Below are positions 1 through 5,763 of a stretch of 6,487 bases of DNA, in pieces. Position 1 is the first letter of the stretch, and every line of letters starts with the position of its first letter. A model generated the notes under the pieces. That model did not search any database, had not been told where the DNA came from, and saw nothing but the letters and a program-made list of their open reading frames with translations. Source of the DNA: Robiginitomaculum sp. (GTDB taxonomy: Bacteria > Pseudomonadota > Alphaproteobacteria > Caulobacterales > Maricaulaceae); assembly GCA_027071965.1 (NCBI GenBank), contig JALSYJ010000349.1, forward strand, positions 1 through 6,487, written 5' to 3'. The position numbers and the translations under genes were made by a program.

Positions 1-229
1 TACTGCCACGAAAAAGACAGAATATGTGGCAAATGTGGATTTGCTTGGCTGGTGGACGGATTTATTTGAAGTTCCCTGTGTGGCCATTGGCGGAATTAAG
101 CCTGAGAATGCCGCTTTACTTGCGCGGGCTGGTGCAGATTTTGTGGCCGTTTGTTCAGGCGTCTGGGATGGGCCACATGGGCCGGTCTCGGCAATACGGG
201 AGTTGGAAGCAGCTTTGAAGATAGCATGA
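1..229 (+). CDS. thiE: Thiamine-phosphate synthase, C-terminal part (5' end outside window)
   Basis: The frame is open from base 2 and ends at TGA 227-229, so about 75 C-terminal residues are visible. They contain VAIGGI followed by KPENAALLARAGADFVAV and then CSGVW. This is the last beta-alpha-beta part of the ThiE/TenI TIM barrel, where the GGI loop and the following glycine/alanine loop bind the phosphate of the substrate. ThiE joins the HMP pyrimidine diphosphate to the thiazole phosphate to give thiamine phosphate, in the cytoplasm. The WD-G-PHGPVSAIRELEAAL tail resembles alphaproteobacterial ThiE proteins, which are often annotated simply as thiamine phosphate synthase. The N-terminal half, with the pyrimidine-binding residues, lies outside the window, so a TenI-like paralogue cannot be fully excluded. 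The stop overlaps the start of the next gene (ATGA), which implies co-transcription and coupled translation. Confidence 0.85.
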   Translation, partial: TATKKTEYVANVDLLGWWTDLFEVPCVAIGGIKPENAALLARAGADFVAVCSGVWDGPHGPVSAIRELEAALKIA

Positions 230-1425
230 TAAGTCGTATAGTTTTTGTCCATATTGCTTTGCTTACTTGGGGTTTGGCTTACCCGGCATTGGCCCAGCAA
301 GCCCCTGATTCTGCATCAAACTCAGATATTTCAGTAACAGAATCAACACAGACAGATATTGCTCTTGGGCAAACAGCACAGTCATCTGAGGACACAATTG
401 CGCGGCAAAACCCGTTTGATCTTGGATTCTCCTTGCCTAAGTTTACCGTTGATAACGGTGATCATACTGCTCTTGAGGCTATCAAGGCGTGGCAGGAGCA
501 AGATTATGTCAAAGCCCGTGTGCTTGCAGCCAGTGCCGGGGCTGAGGGAAATGGACAGGCACAAATGCTGTTTGCAATTTTGCTTGAACAGGGCAAAGGC
601 GGGCCAAGGCAGCCGGAAAATGCGGTGGCGTGGTATATGGAGGCCGCTAATAATGGTCAAGCTGATGCCTGGCTGTCACTGGCGCGGCTGGCGCTTGCAA
701 ACAATGGAGGATTATCGGCTGGTGATGGTCGCAAGTTTTTGTTAAAAGCCGCCGAGAATAATATTTCTGAGGCATTTTTGGCTTTGGGGCGTGTATATGC
801 GGCAGGGATAGGCGGTGCCCCTGATGAACAGGCCGCCGAGCGCTGGTTTCGTCAGGCGATTGCGGTCGGTATAAACCAGGGCCGTGTTGCGCTGGCAGAT
901 TTGCTGCTTACGCAGAACAAGGATGATCAGGCTCTGGCGCTATACAAAACTGCTGTATTTGGTGGCTCTGTTGAAGCGGCCTATAAGCTGGGCGTATTGC
1001 AAACAGATCCGGACAGTCCAGTTTATGATCCTGATCAGGCAGGTAAGCAATTACAGGTGGCCGCAGATGCCGGAAACCCGCGCGCCATGACCGCCTATGG
1101 CATATTCCTGTCCGGAGGTAATCCACCATTACCGGCGCGGGCTGCTCGCTGGTTCCGCAAAGCAGCCTTGGCAGATGAGGCAGAAGGTCAGTATCTGTAC
1201 GCCCTGTCTCTGGCCAAGGGCGAAGGGGTGGTGATGGATCGTGAGCTTGCATATGAATGGGCATTGCGAGCCAGCAATAATGATCCATCTCAGGATGAAT
1301 ATAACAAGCTGGCAGAGCTGTTACGGCTGGAATTATCTCCTGCGGTTCGGGATCTGATATTCGCCAGAGCACAAATGCCACTGATGATCATGAGCAAAGC
1401 GCCAGCGAAACAGTTGACCGATTGA
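226..1425 (+). CDS. Secreted Sel1/TPR-like repeat protein
   Basis: This is a 399-residue protein if it starts at ATG 226. That start is chosen because it gives a textbook signal peptide: Arg4, a hydrophobic core at residues 5-18, and an AYPALA site with cleavage after Ala23. It also overlaps the thiE stop as ATGA, with GAAG 5 bases upstream as a weak ribosome site. Residues 24-75 are a low-complexity Ser/Thr/Gln/Asp linker. From about residue 80 to 352 there are roughly eight degenerate helix-pair repeats, near residues 81, 111, 145, 182, 217, 250, 286 and 320. Typical Sel1 cores are AAERWFRQAI (203-212), AARWFRKAAL (306-315) and AYEWALRAS (342-350), with linkers such as LEQGKGG. Sel1 repeats are protein-binding solenoids; bacterial members often act as periplasmic adaptors. 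No catalytic motif is visible and the partner is unknown. The position between thiE and efp gives no functional hint beyond co-expression. Family call is firm, function is open. Confidence 0.88.
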   Translation: MISRIVFVHIALLTWGLAYPALAQQAPDSASNSDISVTESTQTDIALGQTAQSSEDTIARQNPFDLGFSLPKFTVDNGDHTALEAIKAWQEQDYVKARVLAASAGAEGNGQAQMLFAILLEQGKGGPRQPENAVAWYMEAANNGQADAWLSLARLALANNGGLSAGDGRKFLLKAAENNISEAFLALGRVYAAGIGGAPDEQAAERWFRQAIAVGINQGRVALADLLLTQNKDDQALALYKTAVFGGSVEAAYKLGVLQTDPDSPVYDPDQAGKQLQVAADAGNPRAMTAYGIFLSGGNPPLPARAARWFRKAALADEAEGQYLYALSLAKGEGVVMDRELAYEWALRASNNDPSQDEYNKLAELLRLELSPAVRDLIFARAQMPLMIMSKAPAKQLTD

Positions 1426-1460
1426 TGGCCACGGCATAGATGAGTGCCAAACAGTTTATC

Positions 1461-1465
1461 AAGGA
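1461..1465 (+). promoter_or_regulatory. Ribosome binding site that fixes the efp start
   Basis: AAGGA lies 10 bases before ATG 1476. It supports 1476 over the upstream in-frame ATG at 1440, which would add 12 residues not seen in the EF-P family. Confidence 0.6.
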
Positions 1466-1475
1466 ATGTCAGGCC

Positions 1476-2039
1476 ATGAAAATAAATGGAAATGAAATCC
1501 GTCCGGGAAATGTAATTGATCATCAAAACTCATTGTGGCTGGCGGTGAAATGCAATGCGGTAAAGCCGGGAAAAGGCGGGGCATTTAATCAGGTGGAATT
1601 AAAAAACCTGCTAAATGGCAGCAAGTTAAACGAACGTTTTCGTGCCTCGGAGAAGGTTGAAAAAGTTCGGCTTGAACAAAAGCCACACACTTATCTGTTC
1701 GATAATGGCGATACCTTAGCATTTATGGACTGCGAGACTTTCGAACAGGTGGAGTTAATGAAAGAGTTTGTTGGTGATGTAGCTGCCTATTTGCAGGATG
1801 GCATGGAGGTTTCCATCGAATTTTACGAGGAGCGACCTATTTCGCTGGATATGCCGGATCAGGTTATCTTAACAGTTACCGATACCGAGCCGGTGGTAAA
1901 GGGGCAGACTGCGGCTAATTCTTTTAAGCCTGCCATATTGGAAAACGGGGTTCGTACACAAGTGCCGCCATTTGTCGGGGTTGATGAAAAAGTGGTGATC
2001 TCTACTGGTGATGGATCCTATGTAAAGCGTGCTGACTGA
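1476..2039 (+). CDS. efp: Translation elongation factor P
   Basis: The product is 187 residues, the usual EF-P length. EF-P binds between the P and E sites of a ribosome stalled on consecutive prolines and promotes peptide-bond formation. The N-terminal KOW-like domain covers about residues 1-62 and starts MKINGNEIRPGNVI. Its tip loop is KPGKGG, with Lys33 at the place of the modified Lys34 of E. coli EF-P. Two OB-type domains follow (about 65-128 and 130-185). The family signature in the last domain is seen as K151-P-A ... G158 ... V163-P164 ... G168. The tip residue is Lys, so it fits lysine-type modification (EpmA/EpmB beta-lysylation) rather than the arginine rhamnosylated by EarP; no modification enzyme is in the window. 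The start is 1476, by family N-terminus and by the ribosome site. It lies 50 bases after the Sel1 gene and 28 before the phosphatase gene, so it is probably in one transcript with both. Confidence 0.97.
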   Translation: MKINGNEIRPGNVIDHQNSLWLAVKCNAVKPGKGGAFNQVELKNLLNGSKLNERFRASEKVEKVRLEQKPHTYLFDNGDTLAFMDCETFEQVELMKEFVGDVAAYLQDGMEVSIEFYEERPISLDMPDQVILTVTDTEPVVKGQTAANSFKPAILENGVRTQVPPFVGVDEKVVISTGDGSYVKRAD

Positions 2040-2067
2040 TTGTTCTGGCCTGTAAAAGGATTTTACC

Positions 2068-2862
2068 ATGGTAACCGCTTCTGGCTTGCACAATATTATG
2101 ATGGGTGCTGCGCGCACAGCCGCCAGAGCTCTAAATCGCGATTTTGGCGAGGTTGAGCATTTACAGGTTTCTAAAAAAGGCCCGGCGGATTTTGTAAGCT
2201 CTGCTGATAAAAAGGCCGAAGAAATTCTTGTGGAAGAACTCACTGCATCACGCCCAGGATATGGCTTTTTGCTTGAAGAAGGCGATGAGATAAAGGGTAC
2301 TGATCCATCACACCGTTTTATTATCGATCCGCTGGATGGCACCACAAATTTTTTGCACGCAATTCCACATTTTAGCATTTCCATTGCTCTTGAGCGCAAT
2401 GGTGAATTGGTTGCCGGGGTGATTTATGATCCGATCCGCGATGAAATGTTTCGTGCTGAAAAAGGCAAAGGCGCGTTTTTGAATGATCGCAGAATTAGGG
2501 TTTCTGCACGCAAGGCTCTTGATACATCGTTGCTGGCTACCGGTATTCCGTTTAAGGGAAAACCCGGTCACGGGCAATTCCTAAAAGAGCTGCATAGAAT
2601 GAGCCAACAGGTATCTGGAATAAGGCGTCTTGGCTCCGCAGCCTTGGATATGGCATGGCTGGCGGCGGGCCGCTATGACGGATATTGGGAGCGTAATCTT
2701 AATTTATGGGATATTGCTGCCGGGATTGTTCTGGTGCGCGAAGCTGGCGGGCTGGTCACCAATATGGATGGAGGGGTAGATATAGACGGCAGTTCAATCA
2801 TTGCTGCTACCCCAAAATTGTATGAGCCAATTAAGACTGAACTGGACAAGGTGAGGCCATAA
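2068..2862 (+). CDS. Inositol monophosphatase family protein (SuhB-like)
   Basis: A 264-residue cytoplasmic member of the Mg-dependent, lithium-sensitive phosphatase superfamily. All metal-site motifs are present: Glu70 in LLEEG, motif A DPLDGTTNF at 87-95 (Asp87, Asp90 and Thr92 matching Asp90, Asp93 and Thr95 of human IMPase), and motif B WDIAAG at 214-219 with Asp215. The enzyme should therefore hydrolyse a phosphate monoester such as inositol 1-phosphate. In bacteria the true substrate is often uncertain, and E. coli SuhB also acts in rRNA transcription antitermination; that second role cannot be read from this sequence. Start ATG 2068 follows AAAAGGA (2054-2060) at 7 bases. It is next to efp, an arrangement I recall from other alphaproteobacteria. 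Related families (CysQ, HisN, FBPase type IV) share these motifs. The family is certain; the symbol suhB is left out because orthology cannot be proven here. Confidence 0.93.
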   Translation: MVTASGLHNIMMGAARTAARALNRDFGEVEHLQVSKKGPADFVSSADKKAEEILVEELTASRPGYGFLLEEGDEIKGTDPSHRFIIDPLDGTTNFLHAIPHFSISIALERNGELVAGVIYDPIRDEMFRAEKGKGAFLNDRRIRVSARKALDTSLLATGIPFKGKPGHGQFLKELHRMSQQVSGIRRLGSAALDMAWLAAGRYDGYWERNLNLWDIAAGIVLVREAGGLVTNMDGGVDIDGSSIIAATPKLYEPIKTELDKVRP

Positions 2863-2935
2863 GGGACTTGCCCCTAATATGTTCAGCTATCTCGGCGGTA
2901 TTGTCCTGACCGGTTTGCAAAACTTAAAAAAACCC

Positions 2936-2963
2936 TGAACAGGATCGAATTTGCCTGTATAGT
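2936..2963 (+). promoter_or_regulatory. Possible sigma-70 type promoter for the MotA/MotB-like pair
   Basis: A TGAACA (-35-like, 4 of 6 to TTGACA) and TATAGT (-10-like, 5 of 6) are separated by 16 bases, about 37 bases before the start codon at 3000. The gap of 137 bases before this gene is the longest in the window, which fits a new transcription unit. The -35 match is weak and alphaproteobacterial promoters are variable, so this is tentative. Confidence 0.3.
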
Positions 2964-2988
2964 ACCTTGCCTGTGCTCGTTAAGTATC

Positions 2989-2993
2989 AAGGA
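2989..2993 (+). promoter_or_regulatory. Ribosome binding site that fixes the channel-subunit start
   Basis: AAGGA lies 6 bases before ATG 3000. It favours this ATG over an in-frame TTG at 2967, which has no such site and would start inside the presumed leader. Confidence 0.6.
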
Positions 2994-2999
2994 ACTGTT

Positions 3000-3914
3000 A
3001 TGGAAAACTCAAATTATGCCATTACCAGCTTCACCGGCCCGGCCCGGTATTTGTTGTGGATGACTGGTTTTGTATTAGGGGTCGCAGCACTTGGTTATTT
3101 CCTGGAAGAACAGGTAAAGGCCGCCTTTTTTGCCAATGAAGCTATCAATGGTTTAATTCTGTTCGTGTTTGTGGTGGCGGTTTTATACTGTTTTCGGCAG
3201 GTTTTGAGCGTGGCACCGGCTGTGGGCTGGGTTCGCAGATTAACCCGCTCTCGTGACTTTGATGAAATGTCCTCACCGCCGGGCCTGATTGCGCCTTTGG
3301 CGGTGTTGCTTTCAGAGACACCAGGCAAATTGAGTCTGGCAGCAGGCTCCAGCACCTCGATTTTAGACGCGGTAAGCTCACGTATGGATGAGGCAGGTCA
3401 AATTACCCGTTATCTGGGCCGCTTGCTGATTTTTCTGGGACTTCTTGGTACATTTTGGGGATTGTTGCAAACAGTTGGATCGGTAGGAGCTGCGGTCAGC
3501 GCCTTGTCCAATGGCACCGGTGGCGAGGAGGATATTGCCAAGCTGATGCTGGCGCTGGAAGAGCCGATTAAGGGTATGGGAACAGCCTTTTCCTCATCTT
3601 TATTCGGGCTGGCTGGTTCTTTGGTAATCGGGTTTCTTGATTTGCAGGTTGGACAGGCCCAGCGCCGGTTTTTCATGGAAATCGAAGACTGGGTACACTC
3701 CATTTCACGGGTATCTACGGCGGTGGATGCGGAACCGGGTTCTCCGGCCTATATGGGAGCTTTGCTCGAGCAGTCATCGGAGAATATCAAATCTTTGGAG
3801 CACGTGCTACGTCAGGCAGAGCGTGATCGCAATGAAGGCATAGAAGCAGTACGACAGGAAATAAAATTACTGACCAAAACCATGGTTGGCCTATACAGGG
3901 ATGGGCGCAAGTAA
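3000..3914 (+). CDS. MotA/TolQ/ExbB-like proton-channel subunit
   Basis: A 304-residue inner-membrane protein. Four hydrophobic helices are seen, near 16-36, 48-66, 138-160 and 195-217, with a long cytoplasmic loop between the second and third (67-137) and a charged, helical cytoplasmic tail (about 253-304). This is the MotA-type layout. Helix 3 has GLLGTFWGLLQT; its Thr151 aligns with Thr148 of ExbB (GTVWGIM). Helix 4 has KGMGTAFSSSLFGLAGSL, in which Ser200 falls where ExbB has Thr181. These hydroxyls line the proton path in the family. Such proteins form pentamers round two copies of a one-helix partner and use ion flow to drive movement; here that partner is the next gene, overlapped by one base (TAATG). 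No flagellar, tol or tonB gene is near, so I do not call it motA, tolQ or exbB. A Pro-Pro-Gly motif lies at residues 93-95. Family is confident, role unknown. Confidence 0.88.
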   Translation: MENSNYAITSFTGPARYLLWMTGFVLGVAALGYFLEEQVKAAFFANEAINGLILFVFVVAVLYCFRQVLSVAPAVGWVRRLTRSRDFDEMSSPPGLIAPLAVLLSETPGKLSLAAGSSTSILDAVSSRMDEAGQITRYLGRLLIFLGLLGTFWGLLQTVGSVGAAVSALSNGTGGEEDIAKLMLALEEPIKGMGTAFSSSLFGLAGSLVIGFLDLQVGQAQRRFFMEIEDWVHSISRVSTAVDAEPGSPAYMGALLEQSSENIKSLEHVLRQAERDRNEGIEAVRQEIKLLTKTMVGLYRDGRK

Positions 3915-4936
3915 TGGCCCGGATCCGAAAATCCAGGGGTGAAGCGGAAGATTACTGGCCGGGGTTTGTTGATGCTTTGGCTACGCTTTTGTTGGTGGTA
4001 GTGTTTTTACTGGCGCTGTTTATTGCCGCTCAATTTACCCTTGGCCGGGCCTTGTCCTCCAAAGATGCAGCGCTTGACAGCGTGCGGGCAAGGCTTTCTG
4101 CTCTGGCGGAATTACTGGCGCTGGAAAAAACCAAAAATGCTTCGGCACAAGAAGAAATTGCCCGGCTTATGGTAACGCTGGAAGAAGCCCGTGAGGCTTC
4201 GGCTGAACAGGCTAGGCTGATTGCCAGCCTGCAGGACGGTATTGCTAAAGGAGAGGCTTCGCTGGCTTTAACCGAGCAAAAGCTGGCTGAGGAACGCGAA
4301 TTAAGTCAGCAGGCAAGAGATGAGGTGGCGGCGCTTACTGCTCAATTAGCTGCCTTAAATGCGCAGTTGAATAAATTAAACGAAGCCCTGCAGGCCGCCG
4401 AAGCAAAGGACGCAGAACAAAAGGTACAGATTGTAAATCTGGGCAAACGCTTAAATGCAGCGCTGGCACGACAGGTTTCAGAACTGGCCAAATACAAGTC
4501 CGACTTTTTTGCCAAAATGCTGGAGATTATGGCGGATCGCCCCGGAGTTCGGGTTGAAGGAGACAGGTTCGTATTTGAAAGCGATGTCTTATTTGCCAGC
4601 GGCTCGGCGGACTTAAATCCGGCTGGAGAGCAGCAATTGGCGATAATTGCAAATGCAATAATTGAAATTGCCAATGATATTCCCACCAATATTGAATGGG
4701 TCATCCGGGTTGACGGTCATACGGATGTGGTTCCGATAAGACGCGGATTTTCCAGCAATTGGGAATTGTCCACTGCCCGAGCATTATCGGTGGTGGAGTT
4801 TTTTCAGCAAGCTGGTGTGCCTCCTAAGCATCTTGCTGCTGCCGGATTTGGTCAATATCACCCAATTGACCGGGGGCGTAGCGCTGAAGCCCTGGCTCGC
4901 AATCGAAGAATTGAGCTTAAAATGGATAACCGCTAG
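3914..4936 (+). CDS. MotB/OmpA-like peptidoglycan-binding partner of the channel subunit
   Basis: A 340-residue inner-membrane protein with three parts. A short basic N-terminus leads to one membrane helix at about 17-40, with Asp20 in WPGFVDALATLLLVVVFLL; this matches the essential proton-carrying Asp of MotB (Asp32 in E. coli) and of TolR/ExbD. Residues about 48-206 are an Ala/Glu/Leu-rich coiled coil. Residues about 215-340 are an OmpA-like domain: VDGHTD (266-271), NWELSTARA (282-290), AAAGFGQY (308-315) and NRRIEL (330-335). Asp271 and Arg289 match the residues that hold diaminopimelate of peptidoglycan in OmpA proteins, and NWELS..RA is shared with flagellar MotB. It should anchor the channel to the cell wall and form the ion path with it. 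The coiled coil is much longer than the linker of MotB. Its start overlaps the preceding stop, a sign of coupled translation at fixed ratio. Physiological role unknown. Confidence 0.9.
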   Translation: MARIRKSRGEAEDYWPGFVDALATLLLVVVFLLALFIAAQFTLGRALSSKDAALDSVRARLSALAELLALEKTKNASAQEEIARLMVTLEEAREASAEQARLIASLQDGIAKGEASLALTEQKLAEERELSQQARDEVAALTAQLAALNAQLNKLNEALQAAEAKDAEQKVQIVNLGKRLNAALARQVSELAKYKSDFFAKMLEIMADRPGVRVEGDRFVFESDVLFASGSADLNPAGEQQLAIIANAIIEIANDIPTNIEWVIRVDGHTDVVPIRRGFSSNWELSTARALSVVEFFQQAGVPPKHLAAAGFGQYHPIDRGRSAEALARNRRIELKMDNR

Positions 4937-4950
4937 GGCCGCACAAAGTC

Positions 4951-4979
4951 TTGCCCAGTGGGGCGGCTCTGGTTACAAG
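4951..4979 (+). promoter_or_regulatory. Possible weak promoter upstream of yebC
   Basis: TTGCCC (4 of 6 to TTGACA) and TACAAG (4 of 6 to TATAAT) are 17 bases apart and end 37 bases before the yebC ATG. The 80-base gap could hold a promoter, but matches this weak occur by chance, and readthrough from the genes upstream is equally possible. Confidence 0.2.
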
Positions 4980-5016
4980 TATGCAGATTTTATTTCTCAG
5001 CATATAGGGCTTTTTC

Positions 5017-5763
5017 ATGGCAGGTCACAGTAAATGGGCCAATATTCAGCACCGCAAGGGTCGACAGGACAAATTGCGAGCAAAGGCTTTTTCAAAACTA
5101 TCCAAAGAGATAACTATTGCGGCCAAAATCGGCGGCCCCGATCCTGATGGAAACCCAAGACTGCGGCTGGCCATTAAAAACGCCCGTGGCGAAAGCATGC
5201 CCAAAGACAATATACAACGGGCAATTACCAAGGGTGCTGGCGGTGATGGCGAAAGTTATGATGAAATTCGGTATGAAGGCTTTGGCCCAGGGGGCGTCGG
5301 GGTGATTGTCGAGGTGTCCACGGACAATAAAAACCGCGCCGCCATGGAGGTTAGAACTGCTTTTGCCAAAAATGGCGGCAATCTGGGTGAAACCGGCTCG
5401 GTTTCATTTATGTTCGACAGTGTAGGAGAGATAAAATACCCGGCTGATGTGGCCGATGAGGAGGCAATGTTTGAAGCTGCGCTGGATGCTGGTGCCGATG
5501 ATGTGGTATCGGACGAAAATCAGCATGTTATCTATTGCGCCCGTGAAGATATGACTGATGTGGTGGCACGGCTGGAAAAAACCTTTGGTGAGGCAAAGGC
5601 TGCCAATTTGATCTGGAAACCGCAAAACAATATTGAGGTTGATGCTAAAAACGCCGGTACGCTGTTAAAAATGCTGGAAGTATTGGAAGATTGCGATGAT
5701 GTGCAGAACGTCTATGCCAATTTTGATATTTCCGAAGAAGTGATGGCCTCACTTGATGAGTAA
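5017..5763 (+). CDS. yebC: YebC/TACO1 family protein
   Basis: A 248-residue cytoplasmic protein, full length for the family, which usually has 240-250 residues. The N-terminus is diagnostic: AGHSKWANIQHRKGRQD, then GGPDPDGNPRLRLAI (39-53) and AKNARGESMP-like KNARGESMPKDNI (54-66). The second block YEGFGPGGVGVIVEV (86-100), TDNKNRA (102-108) and GGNLGETGSVSFMF (120-133) is also typical. The family has three domains and was long called a DNA-binding regulator (PmpR in Pseudomonas). Mitochondrial TACO1 and, in more recent reports, bacterial YebC proteins act instead on the ribosome to ease stalls at proline stretches. Which role holds here cannot be told from sequence. AGGG lies 7 bases before the ATG. 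In many proteobacteria yebC is followed by ruvC; here a lipoprotein gene starts directly after its stop. Confidence 0.96.
   Translation: MAGHSKWANIQHRKGRQDKLRAKAFSKLSKEITIAAKIGGPDPDGNPRLRLAIKNARGESMPKDNIQRAITKGAGGDGESYDEIRYEGFGPGGVGVIVEVSTDNKNRAAMEVRTAFAKNGGNLGETGSVSFMFDSVGEIKYPADVADEEAMFEAALDAGADDVVSDENQHVIYCAREDMTDVVARLEKTFGEAKAANLIWKPQNNIEVDAKNAGTLLKMLEVLEDCDDVQNVYANFDISEEVMASLDE

Noticed and set aside
151..225. In-frame extension of the Sel1 gene to an upstream ATG at 151
   Set aside because: It would run deep inside thiE and bury the clear signal peptide behind 25 residues. ATG 226 gives a proper signal peptide and the ATGA overlap.
1440..1475. Upstream ATG giving EF-P 12 more residues
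   Set aside because: The EF-P family begins at MKINGNEIRPGN, and the AAGGA site is placed for ATG 1476.
1869..2399. Minus-strand open frame of 176 codons across the efp/phosphatase junction
   Set aside because: It is antisense to two well-supported genes, shows no recognisable domain and has no ribosome site that I can see. The same holds for the minus-strand frames at 908-1381, 4342-4704 and 6065-6400.
2863..2876. Short AGGG/CCCT hairpin after the phosphatase gene as a terminator
   Set aside because: The stem is only about four pairs and no T-run follows, so I do not call a terminator.
2967..2999. TTG start giving the channel subunit 11 more residues
   Set aside because: ATG 3000 has AAGGA at 6 bases. 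The TTG has no ribosome site and falls close to the likely transcription start.
3000..4936. Zorya-type phage defence (ZorA/ZorB)
   Set aside because: Zorya also uses a MotA/MotB-like pair, but no ZorC, ZorD or ZorE gene follows; yebC comes next and the surroundings are housekeeping genes. ZorA also has a far longer cytoplasmic tail.
4938..4967. GCCGC/GCGGC inverted repeat after the MotB-like gene, with an inner GCCC/GGGC alternative
   Set aside because: The stems are short, the loop is long and no T-run follows. A terminator or attenuator is not supported.
4815..5033. 72-codon open frame across the MotB-like/yebC gap
   Set aside because: It overlaps the conserved OmpA domain in another frame and shows no family features or ribosome site.
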